A DNA stretch of 64,000 nt from Halalkalibacter akibai JCM 9157 (GTDB lineage Bacteria; Bacillota; Bacilli; Bacillales; Bacillaceae_D): assembly GCF_000513135.1 (NCBI RefSeq), contig NZ_BAUV01000007.1, positions 62,001 through 126,000 on the forward strand, given 5' to 3'. A program made the position numbers and the translations under genes. The notes beneath the pieces are model-generated. The model had not been told where the DNA came from. It did not search any database and saw nothing but the letters and a program-made list of their open reading frames with translations. Below are positions 7,660 through 17,698 of this stretch, one piece after another (the first letter of the stretch is position 1; each line of letters begins with the position of its first letter).

Positions 7660-7683
7660 ATTATATTGTGAAAACAATCTAAT
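7660..7683 (-). promoter_or_regulatory. Candidate operator overlapping the nikM promoter
   Basis: ATTATATTGT, GAAA, ACAATCTAAT is a near-perfect inverted repeat (nine of ten positions match). On the minus strand its downstream arm contains TATAAT, a good -10 element, about 45 bases upstream of the nikM start. The matching -35 is weak. A metalloregulator binding there would block transcription, which is inference. Confidence 0.5.
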
Positions 7684-7815
7684 TATGTACAGAGTATGTT
7701 TGGAAATGAATGTGTAGAAATAATTATAAAGAAAATAAAAAAGAAGATGAACTAAAAGATCGACAGTAACCTTTTGTACACCCTCTAAAAATGTAAGATT
7801 TTTATTCCAAATTTC

Positions 7816-8775
7816 CTAATTCAATAGACTAGGAGGCATCTTGCCGTTAAGTCCGTCTTTTAGATTTTCAGCAGCTAATTTAGACATATTATATTCGCAT
7901 TCTGTAGTAGATGAACCGATATGAGGTAAAGTAACAATGTTTTTTAGCTTTAGTAACGGATTGTCTTTTGGAGTAGGCTCCTCTTTAAATACATCAATAC
8001 CAGCAGCATGTATATTTCCTGTTTTTAAAGCTTCATAAAGAGCTTGTTCATCAACATTTTTCCCTCTAGACCCATTAATGAAAATAGCCGTTTTTTTCAT
8101 TCTTTGGAATTGCTCGCGCCCCATTAAATTAGCGGTTTCTTTTGTAGCAGGTACCATTAAACAAACAAAATCAGATCGCTCTAATAACTCATTTAACTCG
8201 CAATAAGTAGCTTGATACGCTTGTTCTGCTTTTTTATTTCGGCTACGGTTATGATATAGAATGTTCATGTCAAAACCGAAGTGAGCCCGTTTCGCTATAG
8301 CACTCCCAATACTGCCCATACCTATAATTCCTAATGTTTTATGATGAACATCAACTCCATATTGATCAGGTTGTAAAGAGATGTTCCAACCACCAGACTT
8401 TACAACATGATCAAGCTCTGGAATTCTTCTTGCTGTAGCTATTAGAAGACCAAATATTGCATCGGCGGTTGTGTCATTTAAGACTTCAGGTGTATTTGTA
8501 GCTAAAATATTGCGCTTCGATATTTCATCTAGGTCCAAGTTATCATAGCCAACAGATACGTTACAAACAATTTTCAAGTTGGGTGCTGCATCTAATAGCT
8601 CTTTTGTAACCTTAAGTGCTAAACCGATGATGCCATCAGCCTCTTTTAAGGCCGAATCAAAAGCAGGATCACCTAAGTATTCATGATTTTGAAAGCAGGT
8701 CACTTCAAAATCCTTCTTTAATGTTTCAATCACACGCTCATCAACTCTCATATAAACAAGTACTTTTGGTTTCAT
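7816..8775 (-). CDS. D-isomer specific 2-hydroxyacid dehydrogenase (glyoxylate/2-ketogluconate reductase type)
   Basis: This is a 319-residue cytosolic NAD(P)-dependent oxidoreductase. The Rossmann motif is GIIGMGSIGSAIAKRAH (about residues 149-165). Catalytic residues of the family are visible: Arg in INGSRGKNVDEQAL, Glu in FKEEPTP and His in LPHIGSST. The R-N-R sequence after the second strand suggests NADPH use, as in GhrB-like enzymes. The substrate (glyoxylate, hydroxypyruvate or 2-ketogluconate) cannot be set from sequence. It stands alone on its strand. Confidence 0.85.
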   Translation of the reverse strand: MKPKVLVYMRVDERVIETLKKDFEVTCFQNHEYLGDPAFDSALKEADGIIGLALKVTKELLDAAPNLKIVCNVSVGYDNLDLDEISKRNILATNTPEVLNDTTADAIFGLLIATARRIPELDHVVKSGGWNISLQPDQYGVDVHHKTLGIIGMGSIGSAIAKRAHFGFDMNILYHNRSRNKKAEQAYQATYCELNELLERSDFVCLMVPATKETANLMGREQFQRMKKTAIFINGSRGKNVDEQALYEALKTGNIHAAGIDVFKEEPTPKDNPLLKLKNIVTLPHIGSSTTECEYNMSKLAAENLKDGLNGKMPPSLLN

Positions 8776-8919
8776 TTACGCTCTCCTTTTTGCAATCCAA
8801 TCGCTAATTATATAGTAAACCTTATCATATTCTTGAAAATTCAACCAATAAAGAAGTAGACAATAGGTAATTTATGGTATGCTGTATTAAAGTGATTATG
8901 TTTTTAAGGAGGAATGAAT

Positions 8920-9294
8920 ATGGGATTTTTTGATGGGATAATGGGTAACGCATCAGAAGTTAGCATTTCCGAGGTTGAAAGAGAGTTTGCCAAGGTTTTA
9001 ACGAGAGATGAAACGATAGACAAAGCGTATAAATTAATTCGTGATTTGTTCATTTTCACAAACAAACGTTTAATACTTGTAGATAAACAAGGTGTTACAG
9101 GAAAAAAGGTAGAGATTCATACCATTCCATACAAGAATATTACTCATTTTAGTATAGAAACTGCAGGCAATTTCGACCTAGATGCAGAGTTAAAAATATG
9201 GGTGTCAGGAAGTTCAACGCCTATACAGAAACAATTTAATAAAAGCTTGAACATTTACGAAGTTCAAAGTGTTCTAGCAGACTATGTGTTGTAA
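8920..9294 (+). CDS. Bacterial PH-domain protein
   Basis: This small cytosolic protein of about 124 residues consists of one bacterial pleckstrin-homology domain. The RDLFIFTNKRLILVDKQGVTGKKVEIHTIPYKNITHFSIET segment is the typical strand pattern (TNKRLI, IPY..I..FSIE). No catalytic residues are expected. The second in-frame ATG at 8920 is chosen because AAGGAGG is eight bases upstream; ATG 8914 would be too close. The role of these proteins is not defined. Confidence 0.8.
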   Translation: MGFFDGIMGNASEVSISEVEREFAKVLTRDETIDKAYKLIRDLFIFTNKRLILVDKQGVTGKKVEIHTIPYKNITHFSIETAGNFDLDAELKIWVSGSSTPIQKQFNKSLNIYEVQSVLADYVL

Positions 9295-9390
9295 TTAAGG
9301 ATGGTACTTTTATCCTAAAAAGGAAAAAACTATATCATTTAAAGTCAGTATAGGATATACTTTGACTTGTTTAATAATTTAATAGTAATA

Positions 9391-9487
9391 ACTAGGGGTG
9401 TCCAATGAGTTGGGCTGAGAGATAAACATGCAGAAGTTTATTGACCCTTTGGACCTGATCTGGCTCATACCAGCGTGGGGAAGTTTA
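9391..9487 (+). ncRNA. TPP riboswitch (thi box) upstream of thiC
   Basis: The conserved thi-box parts are present in order: GGGGTG near 9394, GGGCTGAGA at 9412, then ACCTGATCTGG, TCATACCAGCG and GGGGAAG ending near 9483. Thiamine pyrophosphate binding to this aptamer would favour the terminator that follows and reduce thiC expression. Confidence 0.97.
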
Positions 9488-9520
9488 TGACATTACAGTT
9501 TAAAGATTACGTAGTCAATT

Positions 9521-9566
9521 AGCCGGGTCCAACCAATGAACGATTTATTGGTGTACCCGGCTTTTT
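9521..9566 (+). terminator. Riboswitch expression-platform terminator
   Basis: AGCCGGGT / ACCCGGCT is followed by five T, with an inner CCAAT/ATTGG stem. It lies between the TPP aptamer and thiC, about 90 bases before the start codon. Confidence 0.93.
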
Positions 9567-9639
9567 ATGTGTTTTCTTTAATAAACCTTCCTCTTTTTAT
9601 GTTCTAGATCTCGTCCTTTTATTGAAAAAACTATATTAA

Positions 9640-11436
<1,797 letters not shown>

Positions 11437-11453
11437 TAGATTTTGAAATTTGT

Positions 11454-11490
11454 AAGGAGGGATGCCCTAGTGGGTTTTCCTTCTTTTTTA
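11454..11490 (+). terminator. Terminator after thiC
   Basis: AAGGAGG pairs with CCTTCTT (one G-U), with an inner CCC/GGG step, and is followed by a run of T. Confidence 0.75.
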
Positions 11491-11618
11491 TTTTTGTTAG
11501 AGTATTTAAGACTTTCTAAAAAATTTAATGAAAGTTAAAAATAATAAGCTTTAAGTCGTGTTTTTTCAAGTAGAATATAAAAGAAGATTCATATTCTTAC
11601 ACCTGAGAGAGGGACCTT

Positions 11619-12839
11619 ATGCTAAGACAAATTTCTGGTAACGCAAGAGCTTGTATTATTGTAGAACCATTATTCATTATTCCGTACAGTTTATTTATTA
11701 CTTATGCTTCTGTTTATATGTTGGTACTCGGTTTAACCGAGATGCAAATTGGACTCATTACTAGTATCGGATTAATCGTTCAGATTTTTTCTTCTTTTGT
11801 AAGTGGTTTCTTAACGGATAAACTTGGAAGAAAGTATGCTTTACTTATTTTTGACCTTTTAAGTTGGTCTGTTGCTACCTTACTTTGGGCTATTTCACAA
11901 AATTTTTGGTTTTTCCTTGTTGCAGCTATCATTAATGGTTTTCATAAAATACCTCATATTGCTTGGACATGTTTAATTGTAGAGGACACTGAGAAGAGTA
12001 AACGAGCACTTGTATACACGATTTTGCAGTTAATTGCTGTTATTGGTGGTTTATTTGCTCCTTTAGCAGGGTTGCTCATTAGTCAAATGTCATTAGTTCC
12101 GGCAATGAGATTAATGTATTTCATCGCATTTCTCAGTATGACGTTAATGTTTATTATTCGTCATTTTACAACTTACGAAAGTGAAATAGGCATTCGAAAA
12201 AAACAAGAAGCAGAGAAAATGAATATTAAAAAATCACTTCAAGTTTACGGAGAAACGGTGGCAAATCTTTTACGAAACAAAACGCTTCTTTTACTATTTT
12301 CCGTTTATGTTCTTTTTCAGTTCCAATTAGTAATGCAAAACACGTATTTATCTATTTATCTAGTAGATGTGTTAGCTTTTAAGGATGCGACCATCGCTAT
12401 ATTTCCTGCTGCTTCGTCTATTTGTATGCTTGTGTTGCTGTTTATTGTTATCCCACGGATTAAAGAGGATAGACACCAACACTTTATGATTATCGGGTTT
12501 GTCTTGTCAATTATAGCTTTAATCATATTAGTTTTAACAGAACAAGGAAATATCACTGCTGTTTTAATATGTACTATTTTATTAGCTGCAGGGTTGTTAC
12601 TATCTAACCCGTATCTTGAAACAGCTGTCGCTAATGTGATTGAAGATGATAATCGTGCAAATATGTTTTCGATTTTACAGGTGATTGTTTTATTGTTTAT
12701 TTCCCCAGCGGGCATCATCGGTGGGATTACCTATAAGATTGATCCAAAAATTCCATTTCTACTGATGGCTGTTGCGTTATTTTTTTGTATTGGAATCATC
12801 TTGGCATCTATTAGGAGACAAAAGGAATTAGATAAATAA
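11619..12839 (+). CDS. MFS transporter
   Basis: This 406-residue protein has about twelve hydrophobic helices. The major-facilitator loop 2-3 motif appears as SGFLTDKLGRKYALL (about residues 66-80). A cytoplasmic loop with IRKKQEAEKMNIKKS divides the two halves. The substrate is unknown. The position just after thiC with its own gap and terminator does not by itself imply thiamine transport. Confidence 0.85.
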   Translation: MLRQISGNARACIIVEPLFIIPYSLFITYASVYMLVLGLTEMQIGLITSIGLIVQIFSSFVSGFLTDKLGRKYALLIFDLLSWSVATLLWAISQNFWFFLVAAIINGFHKIPHIAWTCLIVEDTEKSKRALVYTILQLIAVIGGLFAPLAGLLISQMSLVPAMRLMYFIAFLSMTLMFIIRHFTTYESEIGIRKKQEAEKMNIKKSLQVYGETVANLLRNKTLLLLFSVYVLFQFQLVMQNTYLSIYLVDVLAFKDATIAIFPAASSICMLVLLFIVIPRIKEDRHQHFMIIGFVLSIIALIILVLTEQGNITAVLICTILLAAGLLLSNPYLETAVANVIEDDNRANMFSILQVIVLLFISPAGIIGGITYKIDPKIPFLLMAVALFFCIGIILASIRRQKELDK

Positions 12840-12856
12840 AGTTTACAGGTATACTT

Positions 12857-12889
12857 AAAGTCGTTATTTGAAGGAATGACGACTTTTGT
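12857..12889 (+). terminator. Terminator after the MFS gene
   Basis: AAAGTCGTTATT pairs with AATGACGACTTT around a 6-base loop, and T residues follow. Confidence 0.85.
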
Positions 12890-12936
12890 TGTCGAATTCT
12901 TTAAGTAGATTGTAGTTTATCATTTGGGGTGTTTAC

Positions 12937-14082
12937 GTGATTAATAAATTTGTTATGCCTGAAGTGATTTTTGGAGAAGAGTCTATAAGTCAACTAGGTG
13001 AATGCTGTGCTAGAGTAGGAGCTATGAATGTTTTTATTGTATGTGATCCAAGTATTTTAAACGAAGAATGGTTAGATGATATCTTAAAAAGTTGTTTGAA
13101 CAAAGGCTTAAAGTATACATTGTTCCATGAGTTAACAATTAACCCTAAGGATTTTGAAGTAGAAAAGGGTCTTTTACTATACAAACAGTTTGAATGTGAC
13201 GCTGTAATTGGGATTGGAGGAGGCAGTGCCATAGATGTTGCAAAAGCAATCGCTTTACTATCAACGAATCATGGCTCAATTCAGCTATATGAAGGGATTG
13301 ATAAGATTAAAGCCCCGTTGCCTCCGCAAATTATGGTACCAACTACGGCAGGCTCAGGCTCAGAAGTTTCTCAATTTTCCATTATTATTGATTCCACTAG
13401 AAAAAAGAAAATGACGATTGTGTCTAAGTCGCTCATTCCTGATATCGCGATTATAGATCCAAAAACGCTGTCGTCAAAGGAACCACAACTTACGGCAGCA
13501 ACAGGTCTTGATGTATTAACTCATGCAATTGAAGCTTATGTTAGTGTTGCTGCTACTCCTTTAACAGATGTGCAAGCTCAAAGTGCCATTTCACTGGTTG
13601 CAGAATATTTAAGACCTTCAGTTGCTTCGAAATTAAATAATAAAGCTAAATCAAAAATGGCAATGGCAAGTTTACAAGCGGGCTTAGCTTTTTCGAATGC
13701 GATTCTTGGCGCTGTTCATGCTATGTCACATGCAGTTGGTGGTAGATTTCCCTTCTCTCATGGAGAGGTCAATGCCGTATTACTTCCACATGTTATGGAA
13801 TTTAATCTAATTGCATGCCCAGAAAAATTTGCTACTATTGCTAAACTACTTGGTGAAAATACATCGGGATTAACTACGATGCAAGCTGGGTTAAAGGGAA
13901 TTGAACATGTTAGGAATTTATCCATTGATATAGGCGCACCGCAAAGATTATCAGAAATGGGCTCGGTTGAAGAGTATATTCCAGAAATGAGTGTAGTTGC
14001 TTTACAGGATGCCTGCATGATCACGAATCCACGAGATATTACTTTAAAAGAAGTAGAAGCATTATTTAGACAAGCACTGTAG
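12937..14082 (+). CDS. Iron-containing (group III) alcohol dehydrogenase
   Basis: This is a 381-residue cytosolic NAD-dependent alcohol dehydrogenase. It shows the nucleotide motif GIGGGSAIDVAKA (about residues 90-102), the PTTAGSGSEVSQFS block, and metal-ligand regions TGLDVLTHAIEAYVS, HAMSHAVGGRFPFSHGEVNAVLLPHV. The likely substrate is a short-chain alcohol or diol. It starts at GTG after a GGGGTG site. It is nine bases upstream of the histidine kinase gene, so it shares a transcript with the two-component system. A second, unrelated zinc alcohol dehydrogenase lies in the facing operon at 19315-20325. Confidence 0.9.
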   Translation: MINKFVMPEVIFGEESISQLGECCARVGAMNVFIVCDPSILNEEWLDDILKSCLNKGLKYTLFHELTINPKDFEVEKGLLLYKQFECDAVIGIGGGSAIDVAKAIALLSTNHGSIQLYEGIDKIKAPLPPQIMVPTTAGSGSEVSQFSIIIDSTRKKKMTIVSKSLIPDIAIIDPKTLSSKEPQLTAATGLDVLTHAIEAYVSVAATPLTDVQAQSAISLVAEYLRPSVASKLNNKAKSKMAMASLQAGLAFSNAILGAVHAMSHAVGGRFPFSHGEVNAVLLPHVMEFNLIACPEKFATIAKLLGENTSGLTTMQAGLKGIEHVRNLSIDIGAPQRLSEMGSVEEYIPEMSVVALQDACMITNPRDITLKEVEALFRQAL

Positions 14083-14091
14083 GTGATATAG

Positions 14092-15786
14092 ATGACTAAC
14101 AAAGTGGAGATGATTGATCTTCTGACTGGTGTGAAATCTTCTAAAAAAAGTTATTACACCGAGTTAAAGAAGACTGTCCTAGAGTTACAAAAGAAAAATA
14201 TGCAACTTGAAATCATTAATGAAGTGACGAAAAGTTTTAATATAGATACGGATATGGGGGTCATGTTACAAAACATCTTATTGAAATTAAATCAAATTTT
14301 TCTAATCGACCGACTGTATGTAGCAACTTTAGAACGTGATGAACTGATACTGACGCATGTCTATCCAGAGAACGAGCTAACGTTGCCACGATTGACTTAC
14401 TTTCCGAATGGGAACTCATTGTTTCGAACTGTACTTGAAATAAAAGAACCGATCATAAAGACACTTGAAGATAGTGAAGTACCCTTTTTTGAGCAAAGTT
14501 CTTTAAAACAATTAGGGGCTCAAACTATGATTCTTTACCCATTGGTCTGTAAGGGCAGAGTGATAGGTGTTTTTAGTTTGGAAAGTAAACATCAAACTAA
14601 CTATCAGCAAGAGGATTATGCCTTTTTCCAACAGTTGACTGATCAGTTAGCAACATGTATTGAAAATGCAAGACTTTATAACAGTGTCTTAAACGGAAAA
14701 AAACAATGGGAGGAGACGTTTCGTTCTGTCTCAAGTATGATATTTGTCATTCATCATAAAGAAACGATCTCACTCATAAATGATGCTGTGAAACAGTTTT
14801 TTAATTTGGAAGAACAGGTTATTTATCAACATACATTTCATCAATTAGTAGAGATTGATTCACAAATAAGTCCTTTGACAGAGGCATTTCAAACAAGACA
14901 AGTCACAACTAAACAAATAAAAATAAGAAATAGAATTTGTGAGATTATCTGTTATCCTTCTTTTAATGAAGGAAATGAACTCACTGAAGTGATTGTGTAC
15001 ATAAATGATGTAACAGAAAAATTGCAAATAGAAGCTCAACTAATCCATTCCGGAAAACTAGCTGCAATAGGGGAAATGGCTGCTGGTGTCGCGCATGAAC
15101 TTAATAACCCTCTAACTGCTGTTTTAGGCAATTCTCAATTATTACTTAGAACAACATCAAAAGAAAAAACTGAATACCAATTACTGCAGGATATCCATCA
15201 ATGCGGAATTCGCTGTAAGCACATCATCCGTAGCTTACTGACGTTTTCCAGACAAGATGAATATGTATTTCAAGAATGTTCATTAAATAAAGCAGTTGAA
15301 CAAGTACTACATCTAATTCGCTATCAGATTGAAAAACAAAATATAAAATTAAATTTACATTTAGATGAAACTTTACCAACTATTAATGGTAGCTTACAAC
15401 AAATCGAACAGATAGCTATTAATCTCTTGTTGAATGCGAAACAAGCTTTTGAGGAAGATGATTTTTCTGCAAAAACGATTTTAGTTGAAACGTATGAGGA
15501 TATTTATAATGACAGAGAAAGTGTGTGCTTAAGTATTAGTGACAATGGAACAGGAATGGAAAAATCTATAATTCAAGATATTTTTAATCCCTTTTTCACA
15601 ACAAAGAAGGCCATTAAAGGCTCTGGTTTAGGACTTTCAGTTAGTTTAGGAATTGCTAAGTCACATGGTGGAACAATTGAAGTTATAAGTGAATTAGGTA
15701 AAGGAAGTAAATTTATATTAATCCTTCCGAAAAAAGGAGGGGAGAGTTTGTATGAAGTCCAAACATCAAATACTAATAATAGATGA
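14092..15786 (+). CDS. Cytosolic GAF-PAS sensor histidine kinase
   Basis: This 564-residue histidine kinase has no transmembrane segment. Its order is a short coiled coil (about 22-45), a GAF domain (about 50-195), a PAS-like domain (about 205-310), a HisKA dimerisation domain with the phospho-acceptor His335 in GVAHELNNPLT, and a HATPase_c domain. The last shows the N box NLLLNAKQAF, DNGTGM and GSGLGLS. As a soluble kinase it would sense a cytoplasmic signal, plausibly an alcohol or aldehyde metabolite, which is inference. It overlaps the regulator gene by 35 bases and follows the iron alcohol dehydrogenase. Confidence 0.92.
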   Translation: MTNKVEMIDLLTGVKSSKKSYYTELKKTVLELQKKNMQLEIINEVTKSFNIDTDMGVMLQNILLKLNQIFLIDRLYVATLERDELILTHVYPENELTLPRLTYFPNGNSLFRTVLEIKEPIIKTLEDSEVPFFEQSSLKQLGAQTMILYPLVCKGRVIGVFSLESKHQTNYQQEDYAFFQQLTDQLATCIENARLYNSVLNGKKQWEETFRSVSSMIFVIHHKETISLINDAVKQFFNLEEQVIYQHTFHQLVEIDSQISPLTEAFQTRQVTTKQIKIRNRICEIICYPSFNEGNELTEVIVYINDVTEKLQIEAQLIHSGKLAAIGEMAAGVAHELNNPLTAVLGNSQLLLRTTSKEKTEYQLLQDIHQCGIRCKHIIRSLLTFSRQDEYVFQECSLNKAVEQVLHLIRYQIEKQNIKLNLHLDETLPTINGSLQQIEQIAINLLLNAKQAFEEDDFSAKTILVETYEDIYNDRESVCLSISDNGTGMEKSIIQDIFNPFFTTKKAIKGSGLGLSVSLGIAKSHGGTIEVISELGKGSKFILILPKKGGESLYEVQTSNTNNR

Positions 15787-17200
15787 CGAAAAAGAAGTTG
15801 GTAATTTTTTAGTGCATTTGTTAACAAGTAGAGGTTACGTTGTAAAAGTTGGCTACAATGGAGACGACTTCTCTCGCTTATTAGAAGAAGATTCCTATCA
15901 GTTAGCAATGGTCGATGTCAAACTACCTGATACAAGCGGGTTAATATTATTAGCAAAATTAAAAGAGAAGTACCCTGCTTGTAAAACGATTGTTATGACA
16001 GGTTATAGTACGATTAAGACGGCTGTTGAAGCAATCAAACTAGGAGCAAATGATTATATCGAGAAGCCATTTGACGATATTGAACAGCTAGAACGATTAA
16101 TTGATCAACTACTTGATAATACCATCACATCTGAGCAAAATACGATGTTTCAATTAGCGACAGAATCTGGGTTGATTGTCGGTGAAAGTCCTCTGATGAA
16201 TCAGCTAATTACAATGGCTTATAAAATCTCAAAAAAAAATGTGAATGTACTAATAGAAGGAGAAACAGGTACAGGAAAAGAAGTCTTTGCTCATTTCATT
16301 CACTTAGCAAGCCAACGTGCAGAACAACCCTTTATGGGAATTAATTGTGGTGCTATCTCTGAAACCTTACTAGAAAGTGAATTATTTGGTCATGAGAAAG
16401 GTGCATTTACTGGTGCAATCAAAAATAAGAAGGGAATATTTGAAATAGCTAGCAACGGTACTTTGTTTTTAGATGAAATCGGAGAGGCAACATTAGCTAC
16501 TCAAATTAAGCTTCTAAGAGTGTTAGAAACAGGTGAATACATGAAGGTTGGGGATGAAGCAATTAGAAAGACGAATACAAGGGTTATCGCCGCCTCACAT
16601 GTTAACCTGCTAGAAGCAGTTGAGGATAAAAGATTTAGAGAAGACTTGTTATACAGGTTAGACGTGGTCAAATTAACAATCCCCCCGTTACGAGAGAGAA
16701 GAGAAGATATCCCAAAGCTAGTCTCTTATTTATTAAAAAAGCAACAAACAAATCTACGTTTCTCTGAAGATGCAATAAGAAAACTTTGTCAATATGAGTG
16801 GCCAGGAAATATACGTGAACTATATAATGTCATTAAAAGAGCCATTGCTTTAGCGGATGAACAAGATATCATAATGACTACAGACTGCTTACCAGAAAAA
16901 ATAATCGGTTTAAATCAACTTAGCCCCAATTTAATTAATGAGACTGGGGCTTCACCAAAAGAAAATCTTGAGTCTTATATACAATTATGGAATAAAGAAA
17001 TCGTAGCTTTGTGGAAATCAAGCAACGACGTAAATCTAGAACAAGTTTTATTATCTGTGAAGAATCTCGAAACGGAAATCGGAAAAGCATTCGTAACTAA
17101 AATGCTTAAGGAAACGATTGGTGATCGTAAGAAAGCAGCTGAACGATTAAATATAAGCATGAGAAAATTACGTTATTTGCTAAATGAGAAAGGATCTTAA
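15752..17200 (+). CDS. NtrC-family sigma-54-dependent response regulator
   Basis: This is a 482-residue transcriptional activator. The receiver domain (1-120) has acidic pocket residues in IIDDEKE, the phospho-acceptor Asp55 in LAMVDVKLPD, MTGYST, and Lys in EKPFDD. The AAA+ domain (about 145-375) has Walker A GETGTGKE, the sigma-54 contact loop GAFTGA and Walker B TLFLDEIGE. A Fis-type helix-turn-helix closes the protein (DRKKAAERLNISMRKLRYLL). GAFTGA is intact, so it should activate sigma-54 RNA polymerase. Its most evident target is the sigma-54 promoter at 20360-20377. A GGAGGGGAG ribosome site precedes the ATG. Confidence 0.95.
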   Translation: MKSKHQILIIDDEKEVGNFLVHLLTSRGYVVKVGYNGDDFSRLLEEDSYQLAMVDVKLPDTSGLILLAKLKEKYPACKTIVMTGYSTIKTAVEAIKLGANDYIEKPFDDIEQLERLIDQLLDNTITSEQNTMFQLATESGLIVGESPLMNQLITMAYKISKKNVNVLIEGETGTGKEVFAHFIHLASQRAEQPFMGINCGAISETLLESELFGHEKGAFTGAIKNKKGIFEIASNGTLFLDEIGEATLATQIKLLRVLETGEYMKVGDEAIRKTNTRVIAASHVNLLEAVEDKRFREDLLYRLDVVKLTIPPLRERREDIPKLVSYLLKKQQTNLRFSEDAIRKLCQYEWPGNIRELYNVIKRAIALADEQDIIMTTDCLPEKIIGLNQLSPNLINETGASPKENLESYIQLWNKEIVALWKSSNDVNLEQVLLSVKNLETEIGKAFVTKMLKETIGDRKKAAERLNISMRKLRYLLNEKGS

Positions 17201-17206
17201 TTTCGT

Positions 17207-17247
17207 GAAAAAAAAACAGGCTACTGGGATTTTGAGCTCAGTAGCCT
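17207..17247 (-). terminator. Terminator of the leftward aldehyde/DUF779 transcript
   Basis: AGGCTACTG pairs with CAGTAGCCT. Read on the minus strand, it is followed by a long T run (eight to nine A on the plus strand). It separates the convergent regulator gene and DUF779 gene. Confidence 0.9.
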
Positions 17248-17258
17248 CCATTACGACT

Positions 17259-17615
17259 TTAACCTCTTAAACTAGCTCGTTCTTCTTCAGAGAACATTCG
17301 CGATCTTGTTAGGAAACGTTTCCCTTCAGGACCTTCAAGAGAAAACATTCCGCCACGCCCTTCGACTACATCAATAATTAACTGAGTATGTTTCCAATAT
17401 TCGTATTGAGCGGAGTTAATGTAAAACGGACATCCGGCTATTTCTCCTAGTAATGTATCGTTTTCACCTATGATAAAATCACCCATTGCGTAGCACATCG
17501 GTGAACTTCCATCGCAACAGCCTCCTGATTGATGAAACATCAGTGGACCATGTTTTTCTTTAAGAAGTTCTATGAGTTGAATCGTTGCTTTTGTGCACGT
17601 AACTCTTTGTACCAT
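17259..17615 (-). CDS. DUF779 family protein
   Basis: This 118-residue cytosolic protein has a conserved cysteine cluster GGCCDGSSPMC (about residues 31-41) and a later Cys in GCPFYI. It matches the DUF779 family, whose genes regularly sit beside acetaldehyde/aldehyde dehydrogenase genes; the biochemical role is unknown. Here it follows the aldehyde dehydrogenase on the same strand, with a strong hairpin between the two, so it is probably expressed at a lower level by read-through. The start is ATG with AAGAGGAGG upstream. Confidence 0.85.
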   Translation of the reverse strand: MVQRVTCTKATIQLIELLKEKHGPLMFHQSGGCCDGSSPMCYAMGDFIIGENDTLLGEIAGCPFYINSAQYEYWKHTQLIIDVVEGRGGMFSLEGPEGKRFLTRSRMFSEEERASLRG

Positions 17616-17635
17616 TGAAAACCTCCTCTTGCTTA

Positions 17636-17679
17636 ATAAAAAGGAAGAGGATGTCTAAAATTGGTATTTTAAACATCCT
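17636..17679 (-). terminator. Hairpin (attenuator/terminator) between aldehyde dehydrogenase and DUF779
   Basis: A fourteen-pair stem (one G-U) is formed by AGGATGTCTAAAAT and ATTTTAAACATCCT. On the minus strand it is followed by CTTCCTTTTTATT. Partial termination would lower DUF779 expression. Confidence 0.75.
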
Positions 17680-17698
17680 TGAATGAATAAGCAGAATT

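Noticed and set aside
12890-12936. Sigma-54 promoter in front of the iron alcohol dehydrogenase
   Set aside because: No TGGCAC-N5-TTGC pattern occurs there; only weak sigma-A-like elements are visible.
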